Assembly: GCA_029781135.1 (NCBI GenBank)
Contig: JAKOXH010000066.1
Span: 62,001 to 126,000, forward strand
Direction: 5' to 3'
Length of the DNA stretch: 64,000 nucleotides
Origin: Planctomycetota bacterium
GTDB lineage: Bacteria; Planctomycetota; Planctomycetia; Pirellulales; Lacipirellulaceae
Under the pieces are notes generated by a model. The model was not told the origin of the DNA, searched no databases, and was given only the letters and a program-made list of their open reading frames with translations. Positions 54,262 to 63,420 of the stretch are shown piece after piece. The position numbers and the translations under genes are program-made. Position 1 is the stretch's first letter; the number at the start of each line of letters is the position of its first letter.

Positions 54262-54606
54262 TCATTTGTGCGATCCACGCAGGGTCAAAAAAGCGACGCC
54301 TGATAGCCAAACACAAATCACTACTGTGAGTGGTATCCACAAGTATTTGCAAAGAGTTTCAATCGCTGAAGTGCTAATCAGTGAAATACCAGCTATCGAC
54401 CAAAGGTCCACCAACAATAACAATAAGACGTATGAACTTGCGAATAGCCAAACGAAGATTCCAACACGAAGCCAGTTTTTGGTTCGCGGCGTATTATTCG
54501 TTCTTTGCTCCAGGAAATAGCACACTGCAGCTAACGCTATAGATATCGCGAGCAGAACCAAAGGCGTGGCTACCACATCCCAAAAGAAAAATTGGTCAAT
54601 GTTCAT
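54262..54606 (-). CDS. Small membrane protein between two palindromic repeats
   Basis: 114 residues with three likely membrane segments: VVATPLVLLAISIALAAV, NWLRVGIFVWLFASSYVLLL and LWIPLTVVICVWLSGVAFL. The gene is clearly less GC-rich than the region. It sits between two 73-base copies of a palindrome (54160 and 54697), like cargo between repeats. Family not recognised. ATG 54606 lacks a strong ribosome site. Confidence 0.6.
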   Translation of the reverse strand: MNIDQFFFWDVVATPLVLLAISIALAAVCYFLEQRTNNTPRTKNWLRVGIFVWLFASSYVLLLLLVDLWSIAGISLISTSAIETLCKYLWIPLTVVICVWLSGVAFLTLRGSHK

Positions 54607-54696
54607 AAAATCAATCCGGTTATACCAGCAATAAAGTAATAGACCGGTGATCGTTGCAATTCAAATTCTTGAAATGACTTACTTAAAAGAAATAAA

Positions 54697-54769
54697 GGGG
54701 ACGGGAGTCAATTGCCGATTTATGCCCGACCATTTCGCCAAGCAATGGCGGCAATTGACTCCCGTCCCC
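54697..54769. repeat. GGGGACGGGAGTC palindromic repeat, copy 3
   Basis: Starts ggggacgggagtcaattgcc and ends gcaattgactcccgtcccc. The palindrome continues on both sides (aaagaaataaa/tttatttcttt), giving a total stem of about 94 bases at 54686-54780, which ends just before the stop codon region of the epimerase gene. Confidence 0.9.
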
Positions 54770-54781
54770 TTTATTTCTTTC

Positions 54782-55780
54782 CTACGTCCGTACCGATTCG
54801 CCGCGGTGGACCTTGAGGTACTCTTCGCGAATCCAGTTGTAGGTGCGTTCCATGCCGTCGCGGAGGCGGATGCCGGGGGCCCAGCCCAGGTACCTCTTGA
54901 TGAGCGTGTTGTCGCTGTTGCGGCCGTTCACGCCCTTGGGGGCCGAAAGATTGTGCCGATGCTTCAGCTTGACGCCGGCGATGTCCTCGACCATTTCCAC
55001 GAGGCCGTTGATCGTCGTCAGCTCGTCGCTGCCGAGGTTGATCGGCTCCTCGATGTTGCTGTGCATGATCTTGAGGATGCCCTCGATGCAATCGTCGATG
55101 TACATGAAGCTGCGGGTTTGCTTGCCATCGCCCCAGATTTCGATTTCCTGGGCACCGGTCTCGACCGCATGGATAATCTTGCGGCACACGGCGGCCGGGG
55201 CCTTTTCGCGGCCACCGTCCCACGTGCCGAAGGGGCCGTAGACGTTGTGGAACCGCGCCACGCGCGTCACGAGGCCGAAATCCTCGCGGAAGTGTCGGCA
55301 CATCCGCTCGCTGAAGAGCTTTTCCCAGCCGTAGCCGTCTTCGGGCATTGCCGGGTAAGCATCGGTTTCCTTGAGCGGCACGACATCTTCATTGCGTTGT
55401 TTATCGGCGTTGTACACACAGGCACTCGACGCATAAAAGTACCGATCAACCTTGGCAGCGAGCGCGGCCTGCAATAGGTGCGTGTTGATGAGCACGCTGA
55501 GCATGCAGAGGGCCTTGTTATTTTCGATGAAGCCCATGCCGCCCATATCGGCCGCGAGATTGTACACTTCGCTCACGCCGCGGCAGGCACTAGCGCACGA
55601 CTCGCGCAGCTTGAGATCGGCCCGGACGTTTTCGACATCGTCGAATACTTGATACCACTCGTCGAGAGGTTTGATATCGACGCTGCGGATGTGCTGATAC
55701 CCCTGTTGGCGGAAATGTGCGACCAAATGTCCGCCGATGAAACCGCCGCCGCCTGCCACTAAGATGACTTTGTCTTTCAT
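54782..55780 (-). CDS. GDP-mannose 3,5-epimerase-like sugar-nucleotide epimerase
   Basis: 332 residues. An extended SDR: VAGGGGFIGGHL (NAD binding), YNLAADMGGMGFIENN, YASSACVYN (catalytic Ser region), YGWEK (Tyr and Lys), then RFHNVYGPFGTWDGGREKAP and GRNSDNTLIKRYLGWAPG. The long matching runs (AADMGGMGFI, GPFGTW.GGREKAPAA, GRNSDNTLIK) are hallmarks of plant and bacterial GDP-mannose 3,5-epimerase, so the product may be GDP-L-galactose or GDP-L-gulose. Next to glycosylphosphotransferase and GT genes it would supply a sugar for the polysaccharide. Confidence 0.88.
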   Translation of the reverse strand: MKDKVILVAGGGGFIGGHLVAHFRQQGYQHIRSVDIKPLDEWYQVFDDVENVRADLKLRESCASACRGVSEVYNLAADMGGMGFIENNKALCMLSVLINTHLLQAALAAKVDRYFYASSACVYNADKQRNEDVVPLKETDAYPAMPEDGYGWEKLFSERMCRHFREDFGLVTRVARFHNVYGPFGTWDGGREKAPAAVCRKIIHAVETGAQEIEIWGDGKQTRSFMYIDDCIEGILKIMHSNIEEPINLGSDELTTINGLVEMVEDIAGVKLKHRHNLSAPKGVNGRNSDNTLIKRYLGWAPGIRLRDGMERTYNWIREEYLKVHRGESVRT

Positions 55781-56497
55781 GCGAAATGCCTTCGGAGAGT
55801 GCTATCAACCGTTGTCGTTTGAAAGGTGAGGTCCCTTGAAAAGTAAAACGCGACGCACGTGCGTCGCGATCGCCGATGAATAGGACCGAGCAGCTTTGTG
55901 ATTTCGCTGCTGAATTCCCTTCATCTTACCACGCCGGCGGCCCTTCACCAAGCGATTGGAACGCGTTCACTTTTCTCAACATGATAGGCTCCATAATCGT
56001 TACATGTTGCACAGCACTTCTGGCTGTACCCCCTGATAGCGTCGATTTCTTGACACTGTTTTCGAGCACCGTTAGGATTGCTTCAGCAGGTGAAGATTTA
56101 GTTGGCGCCGCTGGATTGTTGGGGTTTTTCGGTCGAAACGCATGTCGTCGCTCAGGGACTCAGGCAGATTTTGTCAGGCGTCAGCAAATTTGCCGCGACC
56201 GCAAGCCACGCCGCGCGGCTCTTGCGTATATGATTGAGTAAGAGGCTTTTCTTGTTTCTAGCAAAATCTATGCGGCTAGAAAGAACGGCGGGGCTTGCAG
56301 GAGTTCTGTGGGAAAGACAGAGCTATTTGGGCCATGACGGCTCGCGGTCGGTTTCTCGACTCCTTGAGAGTGGCGACGCTGACTTGAAGTGAACCGTACG
56401 GCCGCTCGTGCGTCATTGCACGGCCGCCGGCATAACACAATATCGTTCTCCACGATTACACAACTACGCAGGCGCTGACATAAGAGGAGTTCGAACT
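55781..56497. other. Long divergent intergenic region
   Basis: About 715 bases without a convincing gene; contains the perfect palindrome at 55849-55868. It must hold promoters for both the epimerase and the glycosylphosphotransferase gene, but no consensus boxes were identified. Confidence 0.5.
55849..55868. promoter_or_regulatory. Perfect 20-bp palindrome, possible operator
   Basis: cgcgacgcacgtgcgtcgcg lies 69 bases upstream of the epimerase start. The perfect symmetry and promoter-side position fit an operator, but it could also be a hairpin repeat. Confidence 0.4.
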
Positions 56498-58078
56498 GTG
56501 AATGGCCAGACCGAAACAGCCGGAGGCGAAATCGGCACCGCGACATTGAGCACCGCAGGCGTAGGCCGAGGCATGTTTCAATCCGGTTTTCATTACCCGC
56601 CGCCCGCGGATGATGCGCACGATAGCGGCGAGCACTTGGCCGTTGTTAGCCAGCGGGCGTTTTCGCGGCGCGTGGGCGCTCAATATAGTTGGCAGGTGCT
56701 CATCAATAGCTTGCCGCTGCTGATCGTCGATATCATCGCGATGACGGCCACGATTGCCGCTTGCCGGTTCATCTCCAAAGAGCTGGGCATGTTAATCGGC
56801 ATTAATGTATCGGCCTGCCTGCTACCGATTGCGACGGGCTTCGTATTGCTGAACGTCGAAATGGGCTTGTACCCGGGCGCGCGGTTAAGCCCGGTCGAAG
56901 AACTGCGCAAGCTGGTCGTTTCTGTATCGTGCATGTTTGCCGTGTGGGTGATCGGCGTGGGAATGGTGCGAGGGTTGTACTTCACCGAGATATTATTTCT
57001 GTTGGTGGCGTACCTGGCGTGCTTAGTCGCGCTGCCGATCATGCGTACGTGGTTGCGTTACCTGTTGGGCAAGCACACCAATTGGGGCCTGCCGACACTC
57101 GTGTTTGGCGATGATGCGGCCACCGTGCGACTTTATCATTGGCTTTCCGACAATCACCAACTGGGTTTGCGGCCGGTAGGCGTGGTGGGCAATCGTGAGA
57201 CGCTCGACGCGGGCACCGACGACGCGTGGTATCGGGGCGATTGGCACGATACCCAAGACATCGCGGAAAAGCTAAAAGTATTTTGGGCGATCGTGGTTCC
57301 GCCGGAAGATCACGGCCATTCGGTGGCAAAACGGATCGCCGATCACTTGTACACAATTCCGCAGGTGCAAGTGCTCTCGGAACTCACGGGGCTGCCCGAT
57401 CATTGGAATCCGCAACAGCTCGATGGCCTGCCGGGCATCGAATTGCAGCAGAACCTCATGCTGCCATTGCCACGGCTGACGAAACGCGCGATGGATTTCA
57501 CGGCCGCGGTCATCGGCGGCATTTTGATTTCCCCGTTGCTGTTGTATTTGGCCCTGGCGGTGAAGGCCTCGTCGCGCGGCCCCGTGTTGTATGGCCACGA
57601 ACGCATTGGTCGCTACGGTCGCCGTTTCAAAGCCTTGAAGTTCCGCACCATGTTCCAAGATTCGAACTTGGTGCTCGAGCAGTATTTGGAAGATAATCCG
57701 GAGGCGCGGGAAGAATGGGACCGTGACCACAAACTCCGCTACGATCCGCGAATTACGCGCATCGGCCGTTTTTTGCGCAAGACGAGTTTGGATGAATTGC
57801 CACAACTGTGGAACGTAATTTGTGGCGATATGAGCCTTGTCGGGCCCCGGCCGATCGTCACGGCTGAAATCGTCAAATACGGCCAGTACTACGGTTTCTA
57901 TACGATGGTGAAACCGGGCATTACGGGCTTGTGGCAAGTCTCGGGTCGTAACAATACAACCTATGACGAACGTGTGCAGCTCGATGCCTACTATGTGCGT
58001 AACTGGTCGCCGTGGATGGATGTCGTGCTGCTGCTCAAGACAATCCGCATCGTGCTGTTTGCCAAGGGAGCGTACTAA
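56498..58078 (+). CDS. Polyprenyl glycosylphosphotransferase (WbaP/EPS-initiating)
   Basis: 526 residues from GTG 56498, which has taagaggag at proper spacing; an earlier open start is not used. Four to five membrane segments ([46 protein letters not shown]) are followed by a nucleotide-binding-like middle part. The C-terminal sugar transferase has [13 protein letters not shown], a membrane helix, [41 protein letters not shown] and [10 protein letters not shown]. It transfers a sugar-1-phosphate to undecaprenyl phosphate, starting a polysaccharide repeat unit at the membrane. It heads the downstream cluster. Confidence 0.94.
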   Translation: MNGQTETAGGEIGTATLSTAGVGRGMFQSGFHYPPPADDAHDSGEHLAVVSQRAFSRRVGAQYSWQVLINSLPLLIVDIIAMTATIAACRFISKELGMLIGINVSACLLPIATGFVLLNVEMGLYPGARLSPVEELRKLVVSVSCMFAVWVIGVGMVRGLYFTEILFLLVAYLACLVALPIMRTWLRYLLGKHTNWGLPTLVFGDDAATVRLYHWLSDNHQLGLRPVGVVGNRETLDAGTDDAWYRGDWHDTQDIAEKLKVFWAIVVPPEDHGHSVAKRIADHLYTIPQVQVLSELTGLPDHWNPQQLDGLPGIELQQNLMLPLPRLTKRAMDFTAAVIGGILISPLLLYLALAVKASSRGPVLYGHERIGRYGRRFKALKFRTMFQDSNLVLEQYLEDNPEAREEWDRDHKLRYDPRITRIGRFLRKTSLDELPQLWNVICGDMSLVGPRPIVTAEIVKYGQYYGFYTMVKPGITGLWQVSGRNNTTYDERVQLDAYYVRNWSPWMDVVLLLKTIRIVLFAKGAY

Positions 58079-58220
58079 TAATTTCGGCCACCGGTAGTCG
58101 CGTGGATGGAGTGCGATTACGCCGCAGGCGTGCCGCTGGCATTACGGGTCAATTAGCTTATCTGTGCCGCTCGACGGTTCATCGGCCACGTGTTATCACG
58201 CTGCGTGCTCCATCCTCGCT

Positions 58221-58952
58221 ATGATCGCGAAACGTCTGCGGCAATTGAGAAAGCTGTTCCAAGTGCTCGGGCACGCCGACTACCGTACCGCGCTGCGGCG
58301 TAGCGGGGTTGCCGCGGCCATCGAGCATGAGCCGCTGCTGCGGACGCTCCGATTTGAAACGATCGTCGATATCGGCGCCAATCGCGGCCAGTTTGCGCTC
58401 GTTTCGCGGCATTGTTTTCCACAGGCCCGCATCATCGCGTTTGAACCTTTGGCGGCACCGGCCCATCGGTTCCGCGCGGTGCTGGGGCAAGATCCGCGGG
58501 TGACGCTCCATCCCGTGGCGGTTGGCGTATCGGTTGCCAGGGCCACCATGCATGTTGCCGGCGAAGATGATTCATCATCGCTGCTCCCGCTGACCGACTT
58601 GCAACAGCAGCTTTCCGGTACGCACGAAGTGGCGACGGAGACCATTCACATTGAGCCATTGGCCACTCGGATCGACGCCGACGATCTGAAAGCTCCGGCG
58701 TTGCTCAAGATCGATGTTCAGGGCTACGAGCTCGCAGTCCTGCAAGGTTGTGAACCACTATTGGAGCGATTTGCGCATATTTACGTCGAATGCTCTTTCG
58801 TGGAGTTGTACAAGGGACAACCGCTGGCGACCGAGATCATCGATTTCTTGCGAGGCCACGAGTTCGAGTTGGCTGGCGCCTACAACGTGCAATACGATAC
58901 CCAGGGTCGAGCAATCCAGGCCGACCTGTTGTTCGCCCGGTCACCAAAGTAA
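58221..58952 (+). CDS. FkbM-family methyltransferase
   Basis: 243 residues from ATG 58221. The SAM-binding part has ETIVDIGANRGQFALV (motif I) and IIAFEPLAAPAHRF, then an FkbM-type middle and LLKIDVQGYELAVLQGCE followed by HIYVECSFVELYKGQ. FkbM enzymes methylate hydroxyl groups on sugars and other small compounds. It lies between the glycosylphosphotransferase and a GT4 gene, so methylation of the polysaccharide is likely. Length is normal for the family. Confidence 0.9.
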   Translation: MIAKRLRQLRKLFQVLGHADYRTALRRSGVAAAIEHEPLLRTLRFETIVDIGANRGQFALVSRHCFPQARIIAFEPLAAPAHRFRAVLGQDPRVTLHPVAVGVSVARATMHVAGEDDSSSLLPLTDLQQQLSGTHEVATETIHIEPLATRIDADDLKAPALLKIDVQGYELAVLQGCEPLLERFAHIYVECSFVELYKGQPLATEIIDFLRGHEFELAGAYNVQYDTQGRAIQADLLFARSPK

Positions 58953-59008
58953 GCTGCTCAATTGCCCAGAATTCGTGGGGCAAGTGGGGTAGAATTTTCA
59001 ACTGCGTT

Positions 59009-60268
59009 ATGTCGAGTGACGACCAAGACAATCGACCTGGTTTGGCGATCGTGACGAATACGGTCACGCCCTACCATGTCAATCTGCAGCGGTTGATTGC
59101 GCTCGGCATTCCCGAATTCAAGCTGCACGTACTCATTTCGCATTGGGCTTCCGACTTCAGCTGGAAGGTGGAGATTCCGCCGGAGATCCAGCTCACGCAG
59201 TACGGCAAGCCGGGCGAACACCCGTTGGGAAATCCGCTGCGCCGCCCCATATGGGATTGGCGCAAGGGCGGGCGGTTCATTGATTACTTCCGGCGGAACG
59301 GCATCCAGGCAGCGATCCTCGGCGGATACAAGTACGTCTCCTATGCCCGGTTGATGAACTATTGCTATCGCCACGGCATCCCATTTTTTGTGAACTCGGA
59401 TAACAACATCCGCTGCGATCCCCGGCACCCAGGCGTTAAGCAGTTCATTAAGCATCGCACCTACGACTGGTGGATGAAACGTGTCTCGGGCGTATTTGCG
59501 ATGGGCGAATACGGCGATCAATTCTTCATGAAATACGGGGCGACGCCCGACAGGCTGTATCGGCTTCCATATTGGCCGGATTACGACGCCTTTACGCACG
59601 TCGAACGGGTCGACTTGGACCGATTTCAACAGAAATACGGGCTGAACCGACAGCGGCACCATCTGCTCTATAGTGGTCGCCTGGTGCCACCGAAGAGAGT
59701 AGACTTGCTCATAGATGCCTTCGCCAACGTGGCTAGCAATCATCCCGAGTGGAATTTGCTCATCGTGGGCGACGGCACACAACGCGACGAATTGCAGCGG
59801 CGAGTTCCCAACGAACTGCGCCAACGGGTCATTTGGACTGGATTCCTCGAAGGGCGTGAGCTGGCGGTGGCGTACCACGCAGCCGAGGCGATGGTGCTTC
59901 CCAGCGACCATGAAAACTGGGCCTTGGTCGTGCAAGAAGCCATGGCGGCGGGGCTGACCGTGATCGCCAGCGACGTGGTCGGCGCGGCCCGGGAAATGGT
60001 GGTCGACGGAAAGAGCGGGCGAATCTTCAAGAAGGGCGATGTGGCTTCGCTACAAAGCTGCTTGGAGGATGTCCTCCGCCCAGAAAACATCGATCGGTAC
60101 AAAACCGAAGCCAAATTGGCGCTGCAACAATATCGCGAACGAGTCAATCCGGTTGCCGAGGTCCGTCGGGCACTCGTCAACGCGGGAGTTTTACCGAAGC
60201 AAGATATAAACCGAAGCCTAACTTCGATACCTGGTACGCGAATGCCGGCTGGCAGCGGGCGTGCGTGA
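59009..60268 (+). CDS. Glycosyltransferase family 4
   Basis: 419 residues from ATG 59009. The first half starts LAIVTNTVTPYHVNLQRLIA, followed by a Rossmann-like acceptor half. The GT-B donor half is clear: LLYSGRLVPPKRVDLLIDAF, NLLIVGDGTQRDELQRRV, VIWTGFLEGRELAVAYHAAE, VLPSDHENWALVVQEAMAAG and IASDVVGAAREMV; the E-x7-E-type motif is ENWALVVQE. It would add a sugar to the lipid-linked precursor. It ends 68 bases before the polymerase-like gene, in a row with FkbM. Confidence 0.93.
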   Translation: MSSDDQDNRPGLAIVTNTVTPYHVNLQRLIALGIPEFKLHVLISHWASDFSWKVEIPPEIQLTQYGKPGEHPLGNPLRRPIWDWRKGGRFIDYFRRNGIQAAILGGYKYVSYARLMNYCYRHGIPFFVNSDNNIRCDPRHPGVKQFIKHRTYDWWMKRVSGVFAMGEYGDQFFMKYGATPDRLYRLPYWPDYDAFTHVERVDLDRFQQKYGLNRQRHHLLYSGRLVPPKRVDLLIDAFANVASNHPEWNLLIVGDGTQRDELQRRVPNELRQRVIWTGFLEGRELAVAYHAAEAMVLPSDHENWALVVQEAMAAGLTVIASDVVGAAREMVVDGKSGRIFKKGDVASLQSCLEDVLRPENIDRYKTEAKLALQQYRERVNPVAEVRRALVNAGVLPKQDINRSLTSIPGTRMPAGSGRA

Positions 60269-60335
60269 CCGCTGAAGCGATGCAGTCGCCCGCGGGCGGA
60301 GTTTAGAGACCGTACGAATTTCGAGGCGTTTCCCC

Positions 60336-61727
60336 ATGGCCAACAGCGATCCCCTGGTTCCATTTGGAATCGCCATCTGCATTATCATTAGCCTGTTTAT
60401 CGTCGTGCCGTTTTTGCGCGGTAAGACCGATATTCTGACCGGTTGGAATACCCTGTTAGTCAGTCTGATTACTTTCACGGGTTTAGGCTCGATTCAGGTC
60501 CACTACGTTTCCAGCTTCTCGTACCAGGAGCTCGACTGGTTCCAACCCTCGGCGAAAGAAGTTCAATGGTATATGTGGGCAAGCGCGTCGTTCATTGTCG
60601 CGCTGCTGGGCACCTATTATTTGTTCACGCCCGCCAAGAGGTTTGCTCAGCGACGGTTGCGAAACTGGCCACCCGTCGACTTGCCGGTGACGGCTTCCAT
60701 ATTAGTCGCCTGCTTGTTTATCGTGGTGACATCGTTTGCGCTCGCTGGCGTCACGTTTATTGGCCCGGCGCTTGCCAAGCTAGGGCATAAAGCGGCGGTG
60801 TTCGCCTGCGTCTTCAGTTTCATGCTGTGGAATCGCAATCGCCTGAATGTCTCCTGGCTGTTTCTGTTTTTTGGCGTGTTGGCCACGGCCATGCTGTATT
60901 GCATGCTCGTATCGCCTGGTCGGCGGCTGATTATGTCGCTGTTCTTGGGACCCATCTTGTGCGTTTACTGGACACAAGTGCGGTCCTGGAAGCCCTCGAA
61001 GGTGTTGGTTGCCGCCGCGATCACGGCAATTGTGATGCTCGGTGTGAGCGCGGTGTATTCCAAGTTCCGCTGGTACAATCTGGCGGCTGGCGAACGGCGC
61101 AGCGTTTCTGGTTTGGTCGCTCAGCTTAAGGAAGTCCGTAGTCGCGGGAACTTATTCTCCACGTTGCTGCAAGGTCGGCTGGGGTACTTTGCCCAGGAGA
61201 ACGGTCACTTCGCCTTGCTCACAGAACGCTATGTGGCTCAGGGCACGCTGGTCGCCGTGCCGCTGAACACCTTCCGCTTCGTGGCCACCTACCCCATTCC
61301 ACGAAAGCTGTGGGCCGCGAAACCAGAAGTCTTGGCTGTAACCATTACCCACGACGCCGCTCATTTGCCTGGCACCACGTGGGGCGTGGGCCTGGCGGGC
61401 CATGGCGCCTACGAAGGCGGAATCCCCGCGCTCATTTTGTATGGAATGTTTTTTGCGTGTTTCATGCGGCTAATCGACGAACCCTTACTATTGCAGCCGA
61501 CGAACCCGTTCTTGATCTCGATTCACGCGGCGGCATTGCCGCACGTTCTCGGCATTGCGCGCGGGGATATCGGCGTATTGATTATTGAAATCGGCGAATG
61601 CATCCTATTCGCCTTCTTGCTCGGGCTGGCCTGCCGTTCCATATTTGGCACGCAACGGCTTCCCTCGTCCAGGCCGTCGTTGCCGTGGCAACGAAATTCG
61701 CGGCCGGCGTATCCGTATTCGCAGTAA
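60336..61727 (+). CDS. Polysaccharide polymerase-like membrane protein (Wzy/EpsG type)
   Basis: 463 residues with about ten to twelve membrane segments, for instance PFGIAICIIISLFIVVPFL, WASASFIVALLGTYYLF and TASILVACLFIVVTSFALAG. A long, non-membrane loop in the second half (from about 255, with FRWYNLAAGERRSVSGL) and a GNLFS..LQGRLGYF part resemble the large periplasmic loop of Wzy/O-antigen polymerase-type proteins. The family is very variable, so identity is partly from context: it follows the initiating transferase, methyltransferase and GT4. It would join repeat units at the outer side of the membrane. Confidence 0.75.
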   Translation: MANSDPLVPFGIAICIIISLFIVVPFLRGKTDILTGWNTLLVSLITFTGLGSIQVHYVSSFSYQELDWFQPSAKEVQWYMWASASFIVALLGTYYLFTPAKRFAQRRLRNWPPVDLPVTASILVACLFIVVTSFALAGVTFIGPALAKLGHKAAVFACVFSFMLWNRNRLNVSWLFLFFGVLATAMLYCMLVSPGRRLIMSLFLGPILCVYWTQVRSWKPSKVLVAAAITAIVMLGVSAVYSKFRWYNLAAGERRSVSGLVAQLKEVRSRGNLFSTLLQGRLGYFAQENGHFALLTERYVAQGTLVAVPLNTFRFVATYPIPRKLWAAKPEVLAVTITHDAAHLPGTTWGVGLAGHGAYEGGIPALILYGMFFACFMRLIDEPLLLQPTNPFLISIHAAALPHVLGIARGDIGVLIIEIGECILFAFLLGLACRSIFGTQRLPSSRPSLPWQRNSRPAYPYSQ

Positions 61728-61762
61728 TCCGGGTCTGGATTTGGGCCGAGGCTGCGTTTTCC

Positions 61763-61919
61763 CAGGGCCGATCACTTTTTCAATTTGGCCAATCTGTGTG
61801 GGAGGCGTCTCCGACGCCGATGTCGTGCGAACTTCGAAAGCGGTCTGAAGTGCGACGCCCCATCGGGGTCGGAGACCCCTCCCACAAGTTTATCTAACTT
61901 CAACAACTGATCGGCCCTG
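61763..61919. mobile_element. MITE-like palindromic element, copy 3 (157 bp)
   Basis: Ends cagggccgatca and tgatcggccctg. Flanking 10-mers tgcgttttcc (61753-61762) and tgccttttcc (61920-61929) match at 9 of 10 bases. It is very similar to copy 2 throughout, so both are probably recent. It lies just after the polymerase-like gene. Confidence 0.9.
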
Positions 61920-62005
61920 TGCCTTTTCCGGCAATCCTTTCGCCCCAGCGGCGAATCACTCTATAATTGCGCGCGTCCTGAACACGACTGGGAGGGAACC
62001 AAGCG

Positions 62006-62638
62006 ATGAATTGCAGTCAATGTGGTGCTACAGTGCCCGCCGGGGCGGCGTTCTGTCCCCAATGCGGCAATGCTCTTAGAGCTGGGGAGGCACATGCGGC
62101 GGCGAGTCTGCAGCCGGGGGCTATGCGCGGCAATGGTCGCGAGGTGCCGGAGGAGGATTTGTGGTCGGGGCGATACTCGCCCAAAGCCATGATTGGGCCG
62201 TTTATCGGCGCAGCGCTGCTGGTCGTGCTGGGGCTGGTGGCGGCATCCTTTGCCGGGCCACCGGCTTGGCTCGTTGTGGGGGCGGCGGCACTGCTCATCT
62301 TTGCTTACCTCGGCCTGCAATTGTTCTTTCGGCGAATGTCGGTCGAATATCGACTGACGACGCACCGCTTGGTTTTGCACAAAGGCATATTGAGTCGCAA
62401 GGATGACCGCATTTTGCTCGTCGATGTCGACGACATCACGGTTCAGCAAGGCCTTATCGAGCGTATGCTGAACATCGGCACCATCACATTGAATACCAGC
62501 GACGAGTCGACCAAGTCGCAGGGCAAGGGCGTGCTGGTGATGAACGGCATCGAAGATGTGCGGCGCGTGGGCGACGTTCTCGATGAAGCCCGCCGCACCG
62601 AACGCAGCCGCCGCGGGCTGTATATGATGAATGCGTAG
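62006..62638 (+). CDS. Zinc-ribbon plus bacterial PH-domain membrane protein
   Basis: 210 residues, preceded by gggagggaacc. The start is a zinc ribbon: NCSQCGATVPAGAAFCPQCG (four Cys). Two membrane segments follow (FIGAALLVVLGLVAASF, WLVVGAAALLIFAYLGLQLF). The cytosolic C-terminal part is a bacterial PH (bPH_2) domain: EYRLTTHRLVLHKGILSRKD, VDVDDITVQQGLIERML and GTITLNTSDES. Such proteins are thought to sense or bind membrane partners; no enzyme activity is seen. Confidence 0.85.
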   Translation: MNCSQCGATVPAGAAFCPQCGNALRAGEAHAAASLQPGAMRGNGREVPEEDLWSGRYSPKAMIGPFIGAALLVVLGLVAASFAGPPAWLVVGAAALLIFAYLGLQLFFRRMSVEYRLTTHRLVLHKGILSRKDDRILLVDVDDITVQQGLIERMLNIGTITLNTSDESTKSQGKGVLVMNGIEDVRRVGDVLDEARRTERSRRGLYMMNA

Positions 62639-62804
62639 AACTGAGGCGATCCGCATGACCAACGATCAATTGCGCGCGAATATCGGGCGCGGTGGTCCGC
62701 TTCCCAAGGGCTTTGTCCAACGGATACCCAATCGCCGCGGCCCCATCTATAATCACGTGTCTCAACTTGCTGGGGCTGTCTTCTTTCCAATGGAGAAACA
62801 CAAT

Positions 62805-63413
62805 ATGAAGATTCGTCTCCTGGTTTCGCTCGTAATGATGGGGGTTTTGGTTATGAAGTCGTCTGCTACTGCCAAGGATGCACCGAAGGAAATAAAGGTC
62901 AAGGAAAAGGAGATTGCCACGACGCCGCTCGATGTTGAAATGGCTACGCTCGATGGCAAGAAGGTCAACCTGGCGAACAAGTATAAGGGCCAGGTCGTGC
63001 TGCTTGTGAACGTAGCTAGCAAATGCGGCAACACGCCGCAATACGCGCAACTCGAAGCGCTCCACGAAAAATACGGCAAGCAAGGGCTGGCCATTGTCGG
63101 CGTGCCGTGCAACCAATTTGCTGGTCAGGAGCCCGGCACTTCGGCGGAAATCTCCGAGTTCTGCAAAAAGAACTACGGCGTGAAGTTCGACATGTTGGCC
63201 AAGGTCGATGTGAATGGCAAAGAGGCGGCACCGCTTTACAAGCATCTCACTTCGAAAAAGTTGGACCCGGACTTCGCCGGCAAGATCAATTGGAACTTCG
63301 AGAAGTTCTTATTCAGCCGCGATGGAAAGGTCGTCGCGCGGTTCGCCCCCAAGACCAAGCCCGATGCGCCGGAAGTTGTGAAGGCGATTGAGAAGGAATT
63401 GAAGGCGAAGTAA
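62805..63413 (+). CDS. Exported glutathione peroxidase-like protein
   Basis: 202 residues from ATG 62805, with gga at proper spacing; an earlier start at 62790 is also open. A signal peptide (IRLLVSLVMMGVLVMKSSAT) is followed by the peroxidase fold: VLLVNVASKCGNTPQYAQLE (active Cys in place of selenocysteine), CNQFAGQEPGT (Gln), and NWNFEKFLFSRDG (Trp and Asn). The catalytic tetrad is intact. It should reduce peroxides, using thioredoxin or glutathione as in other Cys-type enzymes, and the signal sends it to the periplasm. No sulfur-reducing partner is next to it. Confidence 0.9.
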   Translation: MKIRLLVSLVMMGVLVMKSSATAKDAPKEIKVKEKEIATTPLDVEMATLDGKKVNLANKYKGQVVLLVNVASKCGNTPQYAQLEALHEKYGKQGLAIVGVPCNQFAGQEPGTSAEISEFCKKNYGVKFDMLAKVDVNGKEAAPLYKHLTSKKLDPDFAGKINWNFEKFLFSRDGKVVARFAPKTKPDAPEVVKAIEKELKAK

Positions 63414-63420
63414 CTTGTGA

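Noticed and set aside
55876-56241. A 121-residue plus-strand frame in the gap before the glycosylphosphotransferase
   Set aside because: No conserved pattern or ribosome site; part of it is unlike protein composition.
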